64,000 nucleotides of DNA, taken from positions 1 to 64,000 of the forward strand of contig CAMUKG010000005.1 in NCBI GenBank assembly GCA_947089425.1, given 5' to 3'. Under the pieces are notes generated by a model. The model saw nothing but the letters and a program-made list of their open reading frames with translations, made no database searches and was not told the origin of the DNA. This stretch comes from an uncultured Clostridia bacterium. Lineage in GTDB: Bacteria; Bacillota; Clostridia; Christensenellales; Pumilibacteraceae. Below, one piece after another: positions 57,349 to 64,000 of this stretch (positions are counted from its first letter, which is position 1; the number at the start of each line of letters is the position of its first letter). Both the position numbers and the translations under genes were made by a program.

Positions 57349-57391
57349 AACGCGTTGCCCGCCGCGCTCGTATTCGGGCGCGGCGCGCGTT
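57349..57391 (+). promoter_or_regulatory. strong GC-rich intergenic stem-loop
   Basis: AACGCG (57349-57354) pairs with CGCGTT (57386-57391), and CGCCGCGC (57360-57367) pairs with GCGCGGCG (57378-57385) around a 10-nt loop. No T tract follows, so it is not a classic terminator. It ends 17 nt before the next ATG and may adjust transcript stability or expression between the two barrel genes. Confidence 0.55.
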
Positions 57392-57408
57392 AACGCAAAA
57401 GGAACAGT

Positions 57409-58323
57409 ATGGGACAGACTTTATTCGGTATTTTTCACAGCGCCTACGAGCGCGCGCCCTCGTATTTTTTCGAGGCGGCAAAAAGCAATTATATAAACAC
57501 TTTTTTGGTGGAGTCGGACTATCGCAGTGAGGAATTCGCCGTGAGTATGAATGAAATTGCGCGCCGCTCCGATAAAAAAGCATGGCTCGGAGTAACCTAT
57601 CTCGGTTTTAAAAGTATCAATAACGCAACTATTGTCGACAACGGAGAAAGCAAGTCGGAATTTAATCCGACCACCGAATTTCTTGCCGATTACCGTAAAA
57701 ACGTGAACGACATGATTGCCGAACTCAAAGCGCGCGGCTGGTACGACAGCGTTGCGGGATTTTACATGGACGAACCCATGCTGTGGAATATTAAAAACGA
57801 TTGGCTCGAAGAGTTTACGGGGTATTTTCGCACCGAAGCGGCGTCCGAAAAACGCTTTTTCGTTTGCTTTTCCATTGCGGGAGTTGCGCCCGAATTTTGG
57901 ACGATTAACAATATCGAGCCGATAAATCCGAAATCGACGCAATATTTAACGGATATTGCGTTCGACATGTATCACAAATGGAACGCCGATTACAACGAAA
58001 TTTTGCGCCTCATGCTCGAACGCACAGGCAATCGCAAAGATTTGCGGGTGTGGATGATTCCGTGCACTATGAATTACAGAGGAGACAAGAGCGAGGAATA
58101 TTGCATAGAGCATTTAAACGGCTGTTACGAGACTTTAAAAAGACTTCCGTGCAAAGGCGGGCTCATGTGCTTTACTTACTACACTTTTTTGCCCAAAGAG
58201 GAAGCGCTCGGCAATATAGGGCTCGATAAACTTTCGGAAAGCGATTATAAAGACTACTGGCCCGCGCTTGTTTCGCGCATACGCGAAATAGGGCGCGAAA
58301 TCGTGGCGGGCGAGTTGGGTTGA
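57409..58323 (+). CDS. cytosolic DEP-motif barrel protein, putative glycosidase (paralogue D)
   Basis: 304 residues, no signal peptide: a minimal single-domain member of the family. It has YMDEP (Asp121-Glu122), FDMYHKWN (185-192), closely matching MYDSYGKWN of paralogue C, and GLMCFTYY (251-258). It begins directly with the first barrel strand (LFGIFHSAYE) and contains no added domains. AAAGGA precedes the ATG. Lying between a surface paralogue and an alpha-galactosidase, it may finish degradation of the imported oligosaccharide. Function is inferred only. Confidence 0.72.
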   Translation: MGQTLFGIFHSAYERAPSYFFEAAKSNYINTFLVESDYRSEEFAVSMNEIARRSDKKAWLGVTYLGFKSINNATIVDNGESKSEFNPTTEFLADYRKNVNDMIAELKARGWYDSVAGFYMDEPMLWNIKNDWLEEFTGYFRTEAASEKRFFVCFSIAGVAPEFWTINNIEPINPKSTQYLTDIAFDMYHKWNADYNEILRLMLERTGNRKDLRVWMIPCTMNYRGDKSEEYCIEHLNGCYETLKRLPCKGGLMCFTYYTFLPKEEALGNIGLDKLSESDYKDYWPALVSRIREIGREIVAGELG

Positions 58324-58327
58324 GGGT

Positions 58328-58356
58328 TTGACTTTCGGCTCTCGATAGAATATAAT
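58328..58356 (+). promoter_or_regulatory. promoter of the alpha-galactosidase gene
   Basis: TTGACT (58328-58333), a 17-nt spacer and a perfect TATAAT (58351-58356), starting 5 nt after the stop of the preceding gene. The enzyme can therefore be transcribed apart from module 2. Confidence 0.75.
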
Positions 58357-58386
58357 TGAAGCGGAACAAATAGGAGACGAGAAAAC

Positions 58387-60474
58387 GTGAAAATGCAGTT
58401 CAAAGGCTTGGAGTTCGCTCTTACGGGCGGGAAAATAGTTTTAACCGACTGTTTCGGAATGGCAACGTGCAAAGACGCCGAAAAGCTTCCGAATTTCAAT
58501 TTCGTTGAATTGCAAATAGCGGGTGAAAATCACGCTTCGCATTGCGGCGCGAAAATGTTCGAGAGTAGCGAATGGAACAAACTCAAATACATTTCGTATT
58601 CCGAAACTCAAAACAAGCTCGAAATAGTGCAGGCGAGCGAGCTTGTTTCGGTTGCCACTCATTTCGAGGCGTATGACGATACCGACACGCTTCGCGTTTG
58701 GAATACCGTAACGAATATGACCGACGAGCCCATTACGCTCGAACATATTTCGTCGTTCGTTTGTTGCGGATTCGGGCAAAACGGCACCGAAAGCGTAAAT
58801 AATTTGTATCTGCACAAATTTTTCAACAGTTGGCACGTGGAATGTCAGCCCGTGAGAAGTTCGTTTTTCAATTTGGGATTGTTTAACGGAAACGAGCGTT
58901 GCATGAAACGTATTGCGGGTTGCAACACGGGGAGCTGGTCCACAAAGGAAGAGCTTCCGCAAGCGATTATAGAAGACGCCGACACGGGGTGCTTTTTCAT
59001 GTTTCAAATCGAGGCGGCGGGAAGTTGGTATTATGAAATAGCCGACAACAAAAAGCTCGTTTATCTTAACATAGGCGGACCTAACGCCGCTTTTAACGGG
59101 TGGAGCAAAGTTTTGCAGCCGCACGGCGGATTCGTTACCGAAAAGGTTGCAATCGTGGCGGGCGACAGCATAAATAAAGTTGTGGGAGAAATTACGAAAT
59201 ATCGTCGTCATATTGTTAGGAAGAGTAAGCCTGACAAGCAACTCCCCGTTATATTCAACGAATATATGCACCTGAGTTGGGACAATCCGAACGAGGAGAG
59301 AACCAAAAAAGTCGTGCCGTCGGTTGCCGAACTCGGAGCTAAATATTATGTTATAGATTGCGGTTGGCACGACGATTGCCCGCATACCGAAATTTATAAA
59401 AATGTTGGGAAATGGCGCCCGTCGAGCGTTCGTTTTCCGAGCGGAATCAAAGCGATTGTCGATTATATTAAAAGCTACGGAATGAAAGCGGGGCTTTGGT
59501 TGGAACCCGAAATAATAGGTTGCGAGTGCGACGAAATGGAAGACTATTACGGCGACGACGCTTTCTTTTGGCGTAACGGCAAAAAGACGATTACGTCTAA
59601 CCGCAAATTTCTCGATTTTCGCAATGAAAAAGTGCGTAAATACATGTCGGAAACTGTGGCGCGCATGGTGGGCTACGGAGTAGAGTATATCAAATTCGAT
59701 TATAATCAAGATTGCGGCACGGGAAATGAGAAAAACAGCGACAGCGCGGGCGACGGGCTTTCGGAGCACGTTAACGCGTTTTTGTCGTGGCTTGCCGAGC
59801 TCACGGCGAAATATCCCGACGTGATTTTCGAGGGGTGCGCGAGCGGCGGTTGCAGGCTCGACTACAAAACGCTTTCGGCGTTCTCGCTTGCGTCCACTTC
59901 CGACCAAACCGACTATAAAAAATATCCGCATATTGCGGCGAATATTTTTTCGGCTGTTTTGCCCGAGCAAGCGGCTGTTTGGAGTTATCCCGTAGAATCG
60001 CTCGGAATGGACGTTTTCGACGCAGACACTTTCGAGACGGCTAACGCGCGAATATCCGAAGAACAAGTTATTATGAATATGGTTAACGCAATGCTCGGAC
60101 GAATGCACCTTGCGAGCGCGGTTCATTTATTGAGCGACGAAAAGCGCGCTCTTATTAAAGAGGGGATAGAGTTTTGCGATTCGCTCGTCTCTTTTAAAAA
60201 GGAAGCCGTTCCGTATTTTCCTTTCGGTTTCAACGACTTTAACAAGGCTAAGGCGGCTTCGGGGTTGGTTGCGGGGAAAACTTTATTGCTTGCCGTTTGG
60301 AATATGGGCGGCGACGGCGAATTTGAAATTCCGCTACCCGATTTCACCGTTAAAAGCGCGCGCATAGCGTATCCTTCGGCGGCGCGCGAAGAAGCGATTT
60401 GCGATTCTCATTCGGTTAAAATCAAGCTCGGTAATGGAATTAAAGCGCGTTTGCTCGAAATAAAGTTATTATAG
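58387..60474 (+). CDS. alpha-galactosidase (GH36)
   Basis: 695 residues without a signal peptide, so an intracellular retaining alpha-galactosidase. An N-terminal beta-sandwich (about 1-270) is followed by the barrel: CGWHDD (substrate region), GLWLEPEIIG, the nucleophile Asp438 in KFDYNQDCG, the galactose-binding EGCASGGCRLD, and the acid/base Asp506 in STSDQTDYKK. The start is GTG at 58387 with AGGAG 10 nt upstream; the ATG two codons later is too far away. It would supply galactose to galK/galE at the left end of the window. Confidence 0.92.
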   Translation: MKMQFKGLEFALTGGKIVLTDCFGMATCKDAEKLPNFNFVELQIAGENHASHCGAKMFESSEWNKLKYISYSETQNKLEIVQASELVSVATHFEAYDDTDTLRVWNTVTNMTDEPITLEHISSFVCCGFGQNGTESVNNLYLHKFFNSWHVECQPVRSSFFNLGLFNGNERCMKRIAGCNTGSWSTKEELPQAIIEDADTGCFFMFQIEAAGSWYYEIADNKKLVYLNIGGPNAAFNGWSKVLQPHGGFVTEKVAIVAGDSINKVVGEITKYRRHIVRKSKPDKQLPVIFNEYMHLSWDNPNEERTKKVVPSVAELGAKYYVIDCGWHDDCPHTEIYKNVGKWRPSSVRFPSGIKAIVDYIKSYGMKAGLWLEPEIIGCECDEMEDYYGDDAFFWRNGKKTITSNRKFLDFRNEKVRKYMSETVARMVGYGVEYIKFDYNQDCGTGNEKNSDSAGDGLSEHVNAFLSWLAELTAKYPDVIFEGCASGGCRLDYKTLSAFSLASTSDQTDYKKYPHIAANIFSAVLPEQAAVWSYPVESLGMDVFDADTFETANARISEEQVIMNMVNAMLGRMHLASAVHLLSDEKRALIKEGIEFCDSLVSFKKEAVPYFPFGFNDFNKAKAASGLVAGKTLLLAVWNMGGDGEFEIPLPDFTVKSARIAYPSAAREEAICDSHSVKIKLGNGIKARLLEIKLL

Positions 60475-60539
60475 AGTAAATTTTTGACGTGTCTACAACC
60501 GTGTGGCAAATGATTTTTCGAAACATATATGTTGTTTTC

Positions 60540-60568
60540 TTGACAAAATATGTAAATTATTGTAAAAT
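60540..60568 (+). promoter_or_regulatory. promoter of the 60641 gene
   Basis: A perfect TTGACA (60540-60545), a 17-nt spacer and TAAAAT (60563-60568), about 70 nt before the ATG. Confidence 0.68.
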
Positions 60569-60640
60569 ATCAAAAAATGGAAATGCGGCTTTACATAAAT
60601 TATATTGTTAAGACGCATTTTCTATATAGCGGAGAGTGAA

Positions 60641-61060
60641 ATGCGTCGTTTATCGGAATTAACGGGCGGTGGAATACGCCCCCTATGTTCAAAATGGTCG
60701 GAAATTAACGAGATTCATGCGACAACAGATTACGATGTAAGGAAGATGAAAAAGTTCCTTATTACAATAGGGCTTTCAAACATGCCGATAGCTATTTTCG
60801 ATTCGGTTTCTTGGCTTGTTTTGCAAAACCTAAACGGGAACGGAATTCTTATGTGCGAAGCTTACGAGGAATTAGCCGAAAGAGGACGGCAAAGCGTGGA
60901 TGCCGCAAGAACTCAAATGACGTATCACGTTAAAAAGGTTTACGACGAAGTTCGAGGTTCCGTGCTTGCACAATACGGATACGATATAGGCGATAATTTT
61001 GATGGGAATAAGAATTTTATTCACCGAATCAGTATTGTTTTCAGCGTTTTCGAAATGTAA
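60641..61060 (+). CDS. small protein resembling the Spo0A C-terminal DNA-binding domain
   Basis: 139 residues from the ATG at 60641 (GGAG 7 nt upstream). Residues from about 40 (KFLITIGLSNMPIAIFDSVSW) through AYEELAERGRQSVDAARTQMTYHVKKVYDEVRG follow the layout of the Spo0A effector domain: an IG[VL] turn, two helices, then a recognition helix with the R-x-x-x-H-x-x-x-V pattern. There is no receiver domain. If correct it would be a free-standing transcription factor of this class. The similarity is by eye and could be wrong. Confidence 0.6.
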   Translation: MRRLSELTGGGIRPLCSKWSEINEIHATTDYDVRKMKKFLITIGLSNMPIAIFDSVSWLVLQNLNGNGILMCEAYEELAERGRQSVDAARTQMTYHVKKVYDEVRGSVLAQYGYDIGDNFDGNKNFIHRISIVFSVFEM

Positions 61061-61147
61061 TCGGAAATTTGGGACAAAAACGCGTCGGGAATTGTTTTAA
61101 TAGTGAGAAAAGCAAAGCGATTTTTTGCTTATTCGGGAGTTTGCGCA

Positions 61148-61960
61148 ATGAAAAATGCCCGTCGCATAACGATTAAAATATTATTGCCTTTTTTGGCGGC
61201 GCTCATAACGCTTGTCGCTCTTTTGTTTTTGGCATCGCGTTCGGCTTCTTGCTATAATCCTGCGGGCGGCGATGCAAGTTTTACCGAAGACTTTTATTAT
61301 TACGTTGTTCATTCGCGCGAATATAGTTATGTTAGCCTTGACGGGTTTACGCCTAACGCGCAAACCAAAGAGGAAGTGCTCGTTCCCGCGCAATTAGGCG
61401 GATTTCCCGTGCGCTATATGTACCGAGCGAAAGGTTGCGGTTACACGGGAACTCTTAAAAGCGAAAACTTGAAAAAACTGTTTATGCCGAAAACGAGCGT
61501 TCACAGAGGGCAATTCGCTTGCCCGAAACTCGAAAAGATAATACTTTACGATTATTCCGAAAATTTTTTGCAAGAGCTTAGCTATATAAATTCGTCTCAA
61601 AGTAACGCGAAACTGTATGTGAGCAGTAATTTTATGTTGCCGGATAATCAGCAGACCACAAATAAAGCGATTATCGGCGACGGTAAGGAAGTTTACGTTG
61701 CAAACGTGTCGTATATGTATAACTACGATTCGGCGCCAAACTACGGGTATTATTTTATAGACGATTGCGACTATTCGAGCTTAATAACGTTTGTTCCTCC
61801 CGAGCCGATTCGCGACGGGTATTCGTTCGGAGGGTGGTATCGCGAACCCGAATGCGAAACGGCATGGGAGTTCGACGCGGACGCATTGCCTAATGCGCGG
61901 GTTGACGGGGAAATCGAATGTTATACAGAAACGCGACTGTACGCCAAATGGATTCGTTGA
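61148..61960 (+). CDS. membrane-anchored protein with InlB-type (Flg_new) repeat
   Basis: 270 residues from the ATG at 61148 (GGGAG 9 nt upstream); a GTG at 61103 is a less likely start. One N-terminal membrane helix (about 9-30) is followed by an extracellular region with leucine-rich fragments (LKSENLKKLFMPKTSVHRGQFACPKLEKIIL), as in BspA-like surface proteins. At the C-terminus there is one repeat of the Listeria-Bacteroides type (DGYSFGGWYREPECETAWEFD, ending TRLYAKW). Surface adhesion or binding is inferred. Single gene, followed by a strong terminator. Confidence 0.75.
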   Translation: MKNARRITIKILLPFLAALITLVALLFLASRSASCYNPAGGDASFTEDFYYYVVHSREYSYVSLDGFTPNAQTKEEVLVPAQLGGFPVRYMYRAKGCGYTGTLKSENLKKLFMPKTSVHRGQFACPKLEKIILYDYSENFLQELSYINSSQSNAKLYVSSNFMLPDNQQTTNKAIIGDGKEVYVANVSYMYNYDSAPNYGYYFIDDCDYSSLITFVPPEPIRDGYSFGGWYREPECETAWEFDADALPNARVDGEIECYTETRLYAKWIR

Positions 61961-61976
61961 GTTTGAACGTAATAAT

Positions 61977-62003
61977 AAAGAGCCGCAATATTGCGGCTCT
62001 TTT
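61977..62003. terminator. bidirectional terminator
   Basis: A perfect 12-bp stem (AAAGAGCCGCAA with TTGCGGCTCTTT) around a TA loop lies between two convergent genes, with A and T runs on either side. Confidence 0.9.
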
Positions 62004-62018
62004 GTGCGCTTTCAAGCG

Positions 62019-62975
62019 TTAAATCCACCAAGCGTCGGTCGTGTTTGCGTCTTTAATAATTATGTCTTTAAGATATTTGACTGCTTTTGCGAGTCCTTCT
62101 TTGGGAGGCATCAAGCTGTCTTCGTGTTCGATTGAAATCGAGCCCGTGTAACCGACGGCGGCGAGCGCGCTCACTATTTGCTTGAAATCGGCGTTGCCGT
62201 AGCCTACGGTGCGGAAAATCCATGAGCGTTCGAGAACGTTCGCATACGATTTTGTGTCGAGAACGCCGTTAATTTTTGTTTTCGCGTTGTTGATAGCCGT
62301 ATCTTTTGCATGGAAGAAGTATATTGCCTCTCCGAGCGCTTTAACGGCTTCGGCAATATCGACGCCTTGCCAAATAAGATGAGAGGGGTCGAGGTTGGCG
62401 CCGAGCGCTTTTCCTGCGGCGTTTCGCAATTTGAGCATACTTTCAACGCCGTACACCGAAAAACCGGGATGCATTTCTATGCACACTTTAACGCCCTCGT
62501 CGTCCGCAATGCGCGCAATTTTTTTCCAGTAGGGAATTAGCACCTCGTTCCATTGCCATTCGAGCAGTTCGTAAAAATCGTTCGGCCATGCGCACGTTAT
62601 CCAGTTGGGGCACGACGACGTTTTGTCGCCGGGGCAACCCGAAAAGGTGACTACTTTGTCGGTTCCGAGTTTGCGTGCCGTTTTTATTGCGGCAACGAGC
62701 TCGTCGGTTGCTTTTTCGGCAATCGCCTTATTCGGATGAACGCCGTTTCCGTGCACGGAGAGCGCCGACACTGTTAATTCGTTGCGCGCGAACGCGTCGT
62801 TCACTTTTTGAATTTCGGAATTGCTTTTCGAAAGAATGTTTATGTCGGCATGCGCGGTGCCGGGACAGCCTCCGCAACCGAGTTCCATTTGTTCAACTCC
62901 CAAACCGTGCAAGAACGCAAGCGCGTCGGGGAGCGACATATCCGAAAGTACGGGGCTGAATACGCCTAATTTCAT
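62019..62975 (-). CDS. sugar phosphate isomerase/epimerase (AP endonuclease 2 family)
   Basis: A 318-residue cytoplasmic TIM barrel of the xylose isomerase-like class. Metal-ligand glutamates are in VKVCIEMHPGFS (strand 5) and SISIEHED (strand 8), with histidines in LDPSHLIW and YFFHAKD. AAGGAGG lies 8 nt before the ATG. It is downstream of a Gfo/Idh dehydrogenase on the same strand (23-nt gap), a common pairing in inositol or rare-sugar catabolism where the two act in sequence. The substrate is not known. Confidence 0.88.
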   Translation of the reverse strand: MKLGVFSPVLSDMSLPDALAFLHGLGVEQMELGCGGCPGTAHADINILSKSNSEIQKVNDAFARNELTVSALSVHGNGVHPNKAIAEKATDELVAAIKTARKLGTDKVVTFSGCPGDKTSSCPNWITCAWPNDFYELLEWQWNEVLIPYWKKIARIADDEGVKVCIEMHPGFSVYGVESMLKLRNAAGKALGANLDPSHLIWQGVDIAEAVKALGEAIYFFHAKDTAINNAKTKINGVLDTKSYANVLERSWIFRTVGYGNADFKQIVSALAAVGYTGSISIEHEDSLMPPKEGLAKAVKYLKDIIIKDANTTDAWWI

Positions 62976-62998
62976 ATTTAATATCCTCCTTGCAATGT

Positions 62999-64000
62999 TT
63001 AACGTTCGAAATAATGCGGCTTACCCGTTGCCGCCGAGTCGTAAATTCCTTCGAGTATTTTGGTTACTACAAACGCTTGTTCGGGAAGAACAACAAGTTT
63101 TCCTTTTCCCGTAATTGCGTCTAAAAACGTTTTCGCTTCCAAATCGCCTTCGTTAGCGGGTTTGCCGTCGAGATAGGCAAAAGTTCCCGCAACAAAGTCG
63201 GGGCAGTAGGCGAATTTAGCGTTGTTTTTCACGCCGTTAAGTTCGAGTTTGCCCATTTGCGGCATTGTGGCGCCGCCTTTGGTGCCGCAAAGAGTTACGG
63301 ACGCTTCGCGCACGTCGGTTGTGTTGAGCGCCCAAGACGACTCGAGAAAAACGGTGGCGCCGTTTTTCATAACCACAAAACCGAATGCCGAATCTTCTAC
63401 CGTGAATTCTTTCGGGTTCCAATCGCCGCCCGGATTTCCCGTTTGCTTTTCGTTGTTAAGTTTATGATAAGTCGTTCCGCAAGCATAGAGCGGTTCGTAG
63501 TTGTTCATTGAATAGAGCGCCAAATCAAGCGCGTGAGTGCCTATGTCGATTAAAGGTCCGCCGCCTTGTTTTTCTTTATCGAGGAACACGCCCCAAAGCG
63601 GCACTCCGCGCCTACGCACCGCGTGAGCTTTCGCAAAATAAATTTCGCCTAATTCGTTTGCTTCGCAACATTTTTTCAAGAATAGGGAATCGTTGCGATA
63701 TCTGTTTTGGTAGCCGATTGTTAGGAGTTTGCCGCTCTTTTTTTGCGCGTCGAGCATTTTTTGCGCCTCGCGCGAGTTTATTGCCATAGGCTTTTCGCAC
63801 ATAACATGTTTTCCCGATTCGAGCGCGGCAACCGTTATTTCGGCGTGCGACACATTCGGCGTGCAAACGTACACCGCGTCGAGTTCGAGTTTCAGCATTT
63901 CTTTGTAGTCGGTGAAAATTTTCGCTTTGCCGCAAGCGAATTTTTCGTTCATGTCGTCCGCTCGCTCGCGAATTAAGTCGCAAAGCGCCGCAATTTCAAC
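62999..64000 (-). CDS. Gfo/Idh/MocA family oxidoreductase, N-terminus beyond the window
   Basis: 333 residues are visible; the frame stays open to the window edge and the first residues seen (VEIAALCDLIRERADDMNEK) are the second Rossmann strand, so about 30 residues are missing. The active-site motif is intact (CEKPMAINS), unlike the oxidoreductase at 6438. The C-terminal domain includes GGGPLIDIGTHALDLALY with the conserved D-x3-H pair. It is probably an NAD-dependent sugar or cyclitol dehydrogenase acting with the isomerase encoded next to it. Confidence 0.9.
   Translation of the reverse strand, partial: VEIAALCDLIRERADDMNEKFACGKAKIFTDYKEMLKLELDAVYVCTPNVSHAEITVAALESGKHVMCEKPMAINSREAQKMLDAQKKSGKLLTIGYQNRYRNDSLFLKKCCEANELGEIYFAKAHAVRRRGVPLWGVFLDKEKQGGGPLIDIGTHALDLALYSMNNYEPLYACGTTYHKLNNEKQTGNPGGDWNPKEFTVEDSAFGFVVMKNGATVFLESSWALNTTDVREASVTLCGTKGGATMPQMGKLELNGVKNNAKFAYCPDFVAGTFAYLDGKPANEGDLEAKTFLDAITGKGKLVVLPEQAFVVTKILEGIYDSAATGKPHYFER

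Noticed and set aside
58441..60126. A 561-codon open frame antisense to the alpha-galactosidase
   Set aside because: The GH36 gene on the other strand has all catalytic motifs; the antisense frame has no ribosome site or recognisable domain and reflects codon bias.

Overview
The window looks like chromosome from an uncultured, probably gut-associated Clostridia-type Bacillota. The evidence is CUT1 sugar transporters without their own ATPase, lipoproteins with lipoboxes, FIVAR and InlB-type surface modules, an AraC-rich regulatory style, a tsaC-ywlE-rpiB gene order like that of Bacillus, and sigma-A promoters close to TTGACA-17-TATAAT. Energy coupling is by a V/A-type ATPase. No phage, IS element or CRISPR array was seen.

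Left part (1-14.4 kb): a tRNA-Leu(AAG), then Leloir genes (galK, galE), L-rhamnose mutarotase, an M3 peptidase, a polysaccharide deacetylase, an AraC regulator divergent from a Gfo/Idh oxidoreductase and a DMT-type transporter, pyrophosphatase, cardiolipin synthase, small membrane proteins, and tsaC-ywlE-rpiB. Centre (14.4-28.2 kb): a complete nine-gene V-ATPase operon (H-I-K-E-C-F-A-B-D) whose K subunit carries the Na+-ligand residues, then a lipoprotein, an unrecognised membrane protein, guaB and gpsA. From 28 to 36.8 kb: a double J-domain/Sel1 protein, then a three-gene phosphorelay (hybrid kinase, REC-HD-GYP-GGDEF regulator, HPt), and cysK.

Right part (36.8-60.5 kb): a two-module glycan-utilisation locus. 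Each module starts with an AraC gene divergent from a sugar ABC transporter set (binding lipoprotein plus two permeases). Module 1 adds a Big2 lipoprotein, a GH78 alpha-L-rhamnosidase, a membrane-anchored barrel protein and a FIVAR scaffold. Module 2 adds a lipoprotein barrel with carbohydrate-binding-like domains, a cytosolic barrel protein and a GH36 alpha-galactosidase. Four proteins across the two modules share one motif set (DEP, [YF]DxY, GxxxFxY) and look like a glycosidase family I cannot assign; this is my main candidate for an undescribed system. galK, galE and rhaM at the left end could process the galactose and rhamnose released. The window ends with a Spo0A-C-like small protein, an InlB-repeat membrane protein, a sugar isomerase/epimerase and a Gfo/Idh gene cut by the window edge.

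A theme across the window is near-leaderless initiation: all three AraC genes, cls and a small membrane protein have a good promoter whose -10 box lies only 6-9 nt before the ATG, with no Shine-Dalgarno. Two further genes show the same -10/ATG spacing without a clear -35.
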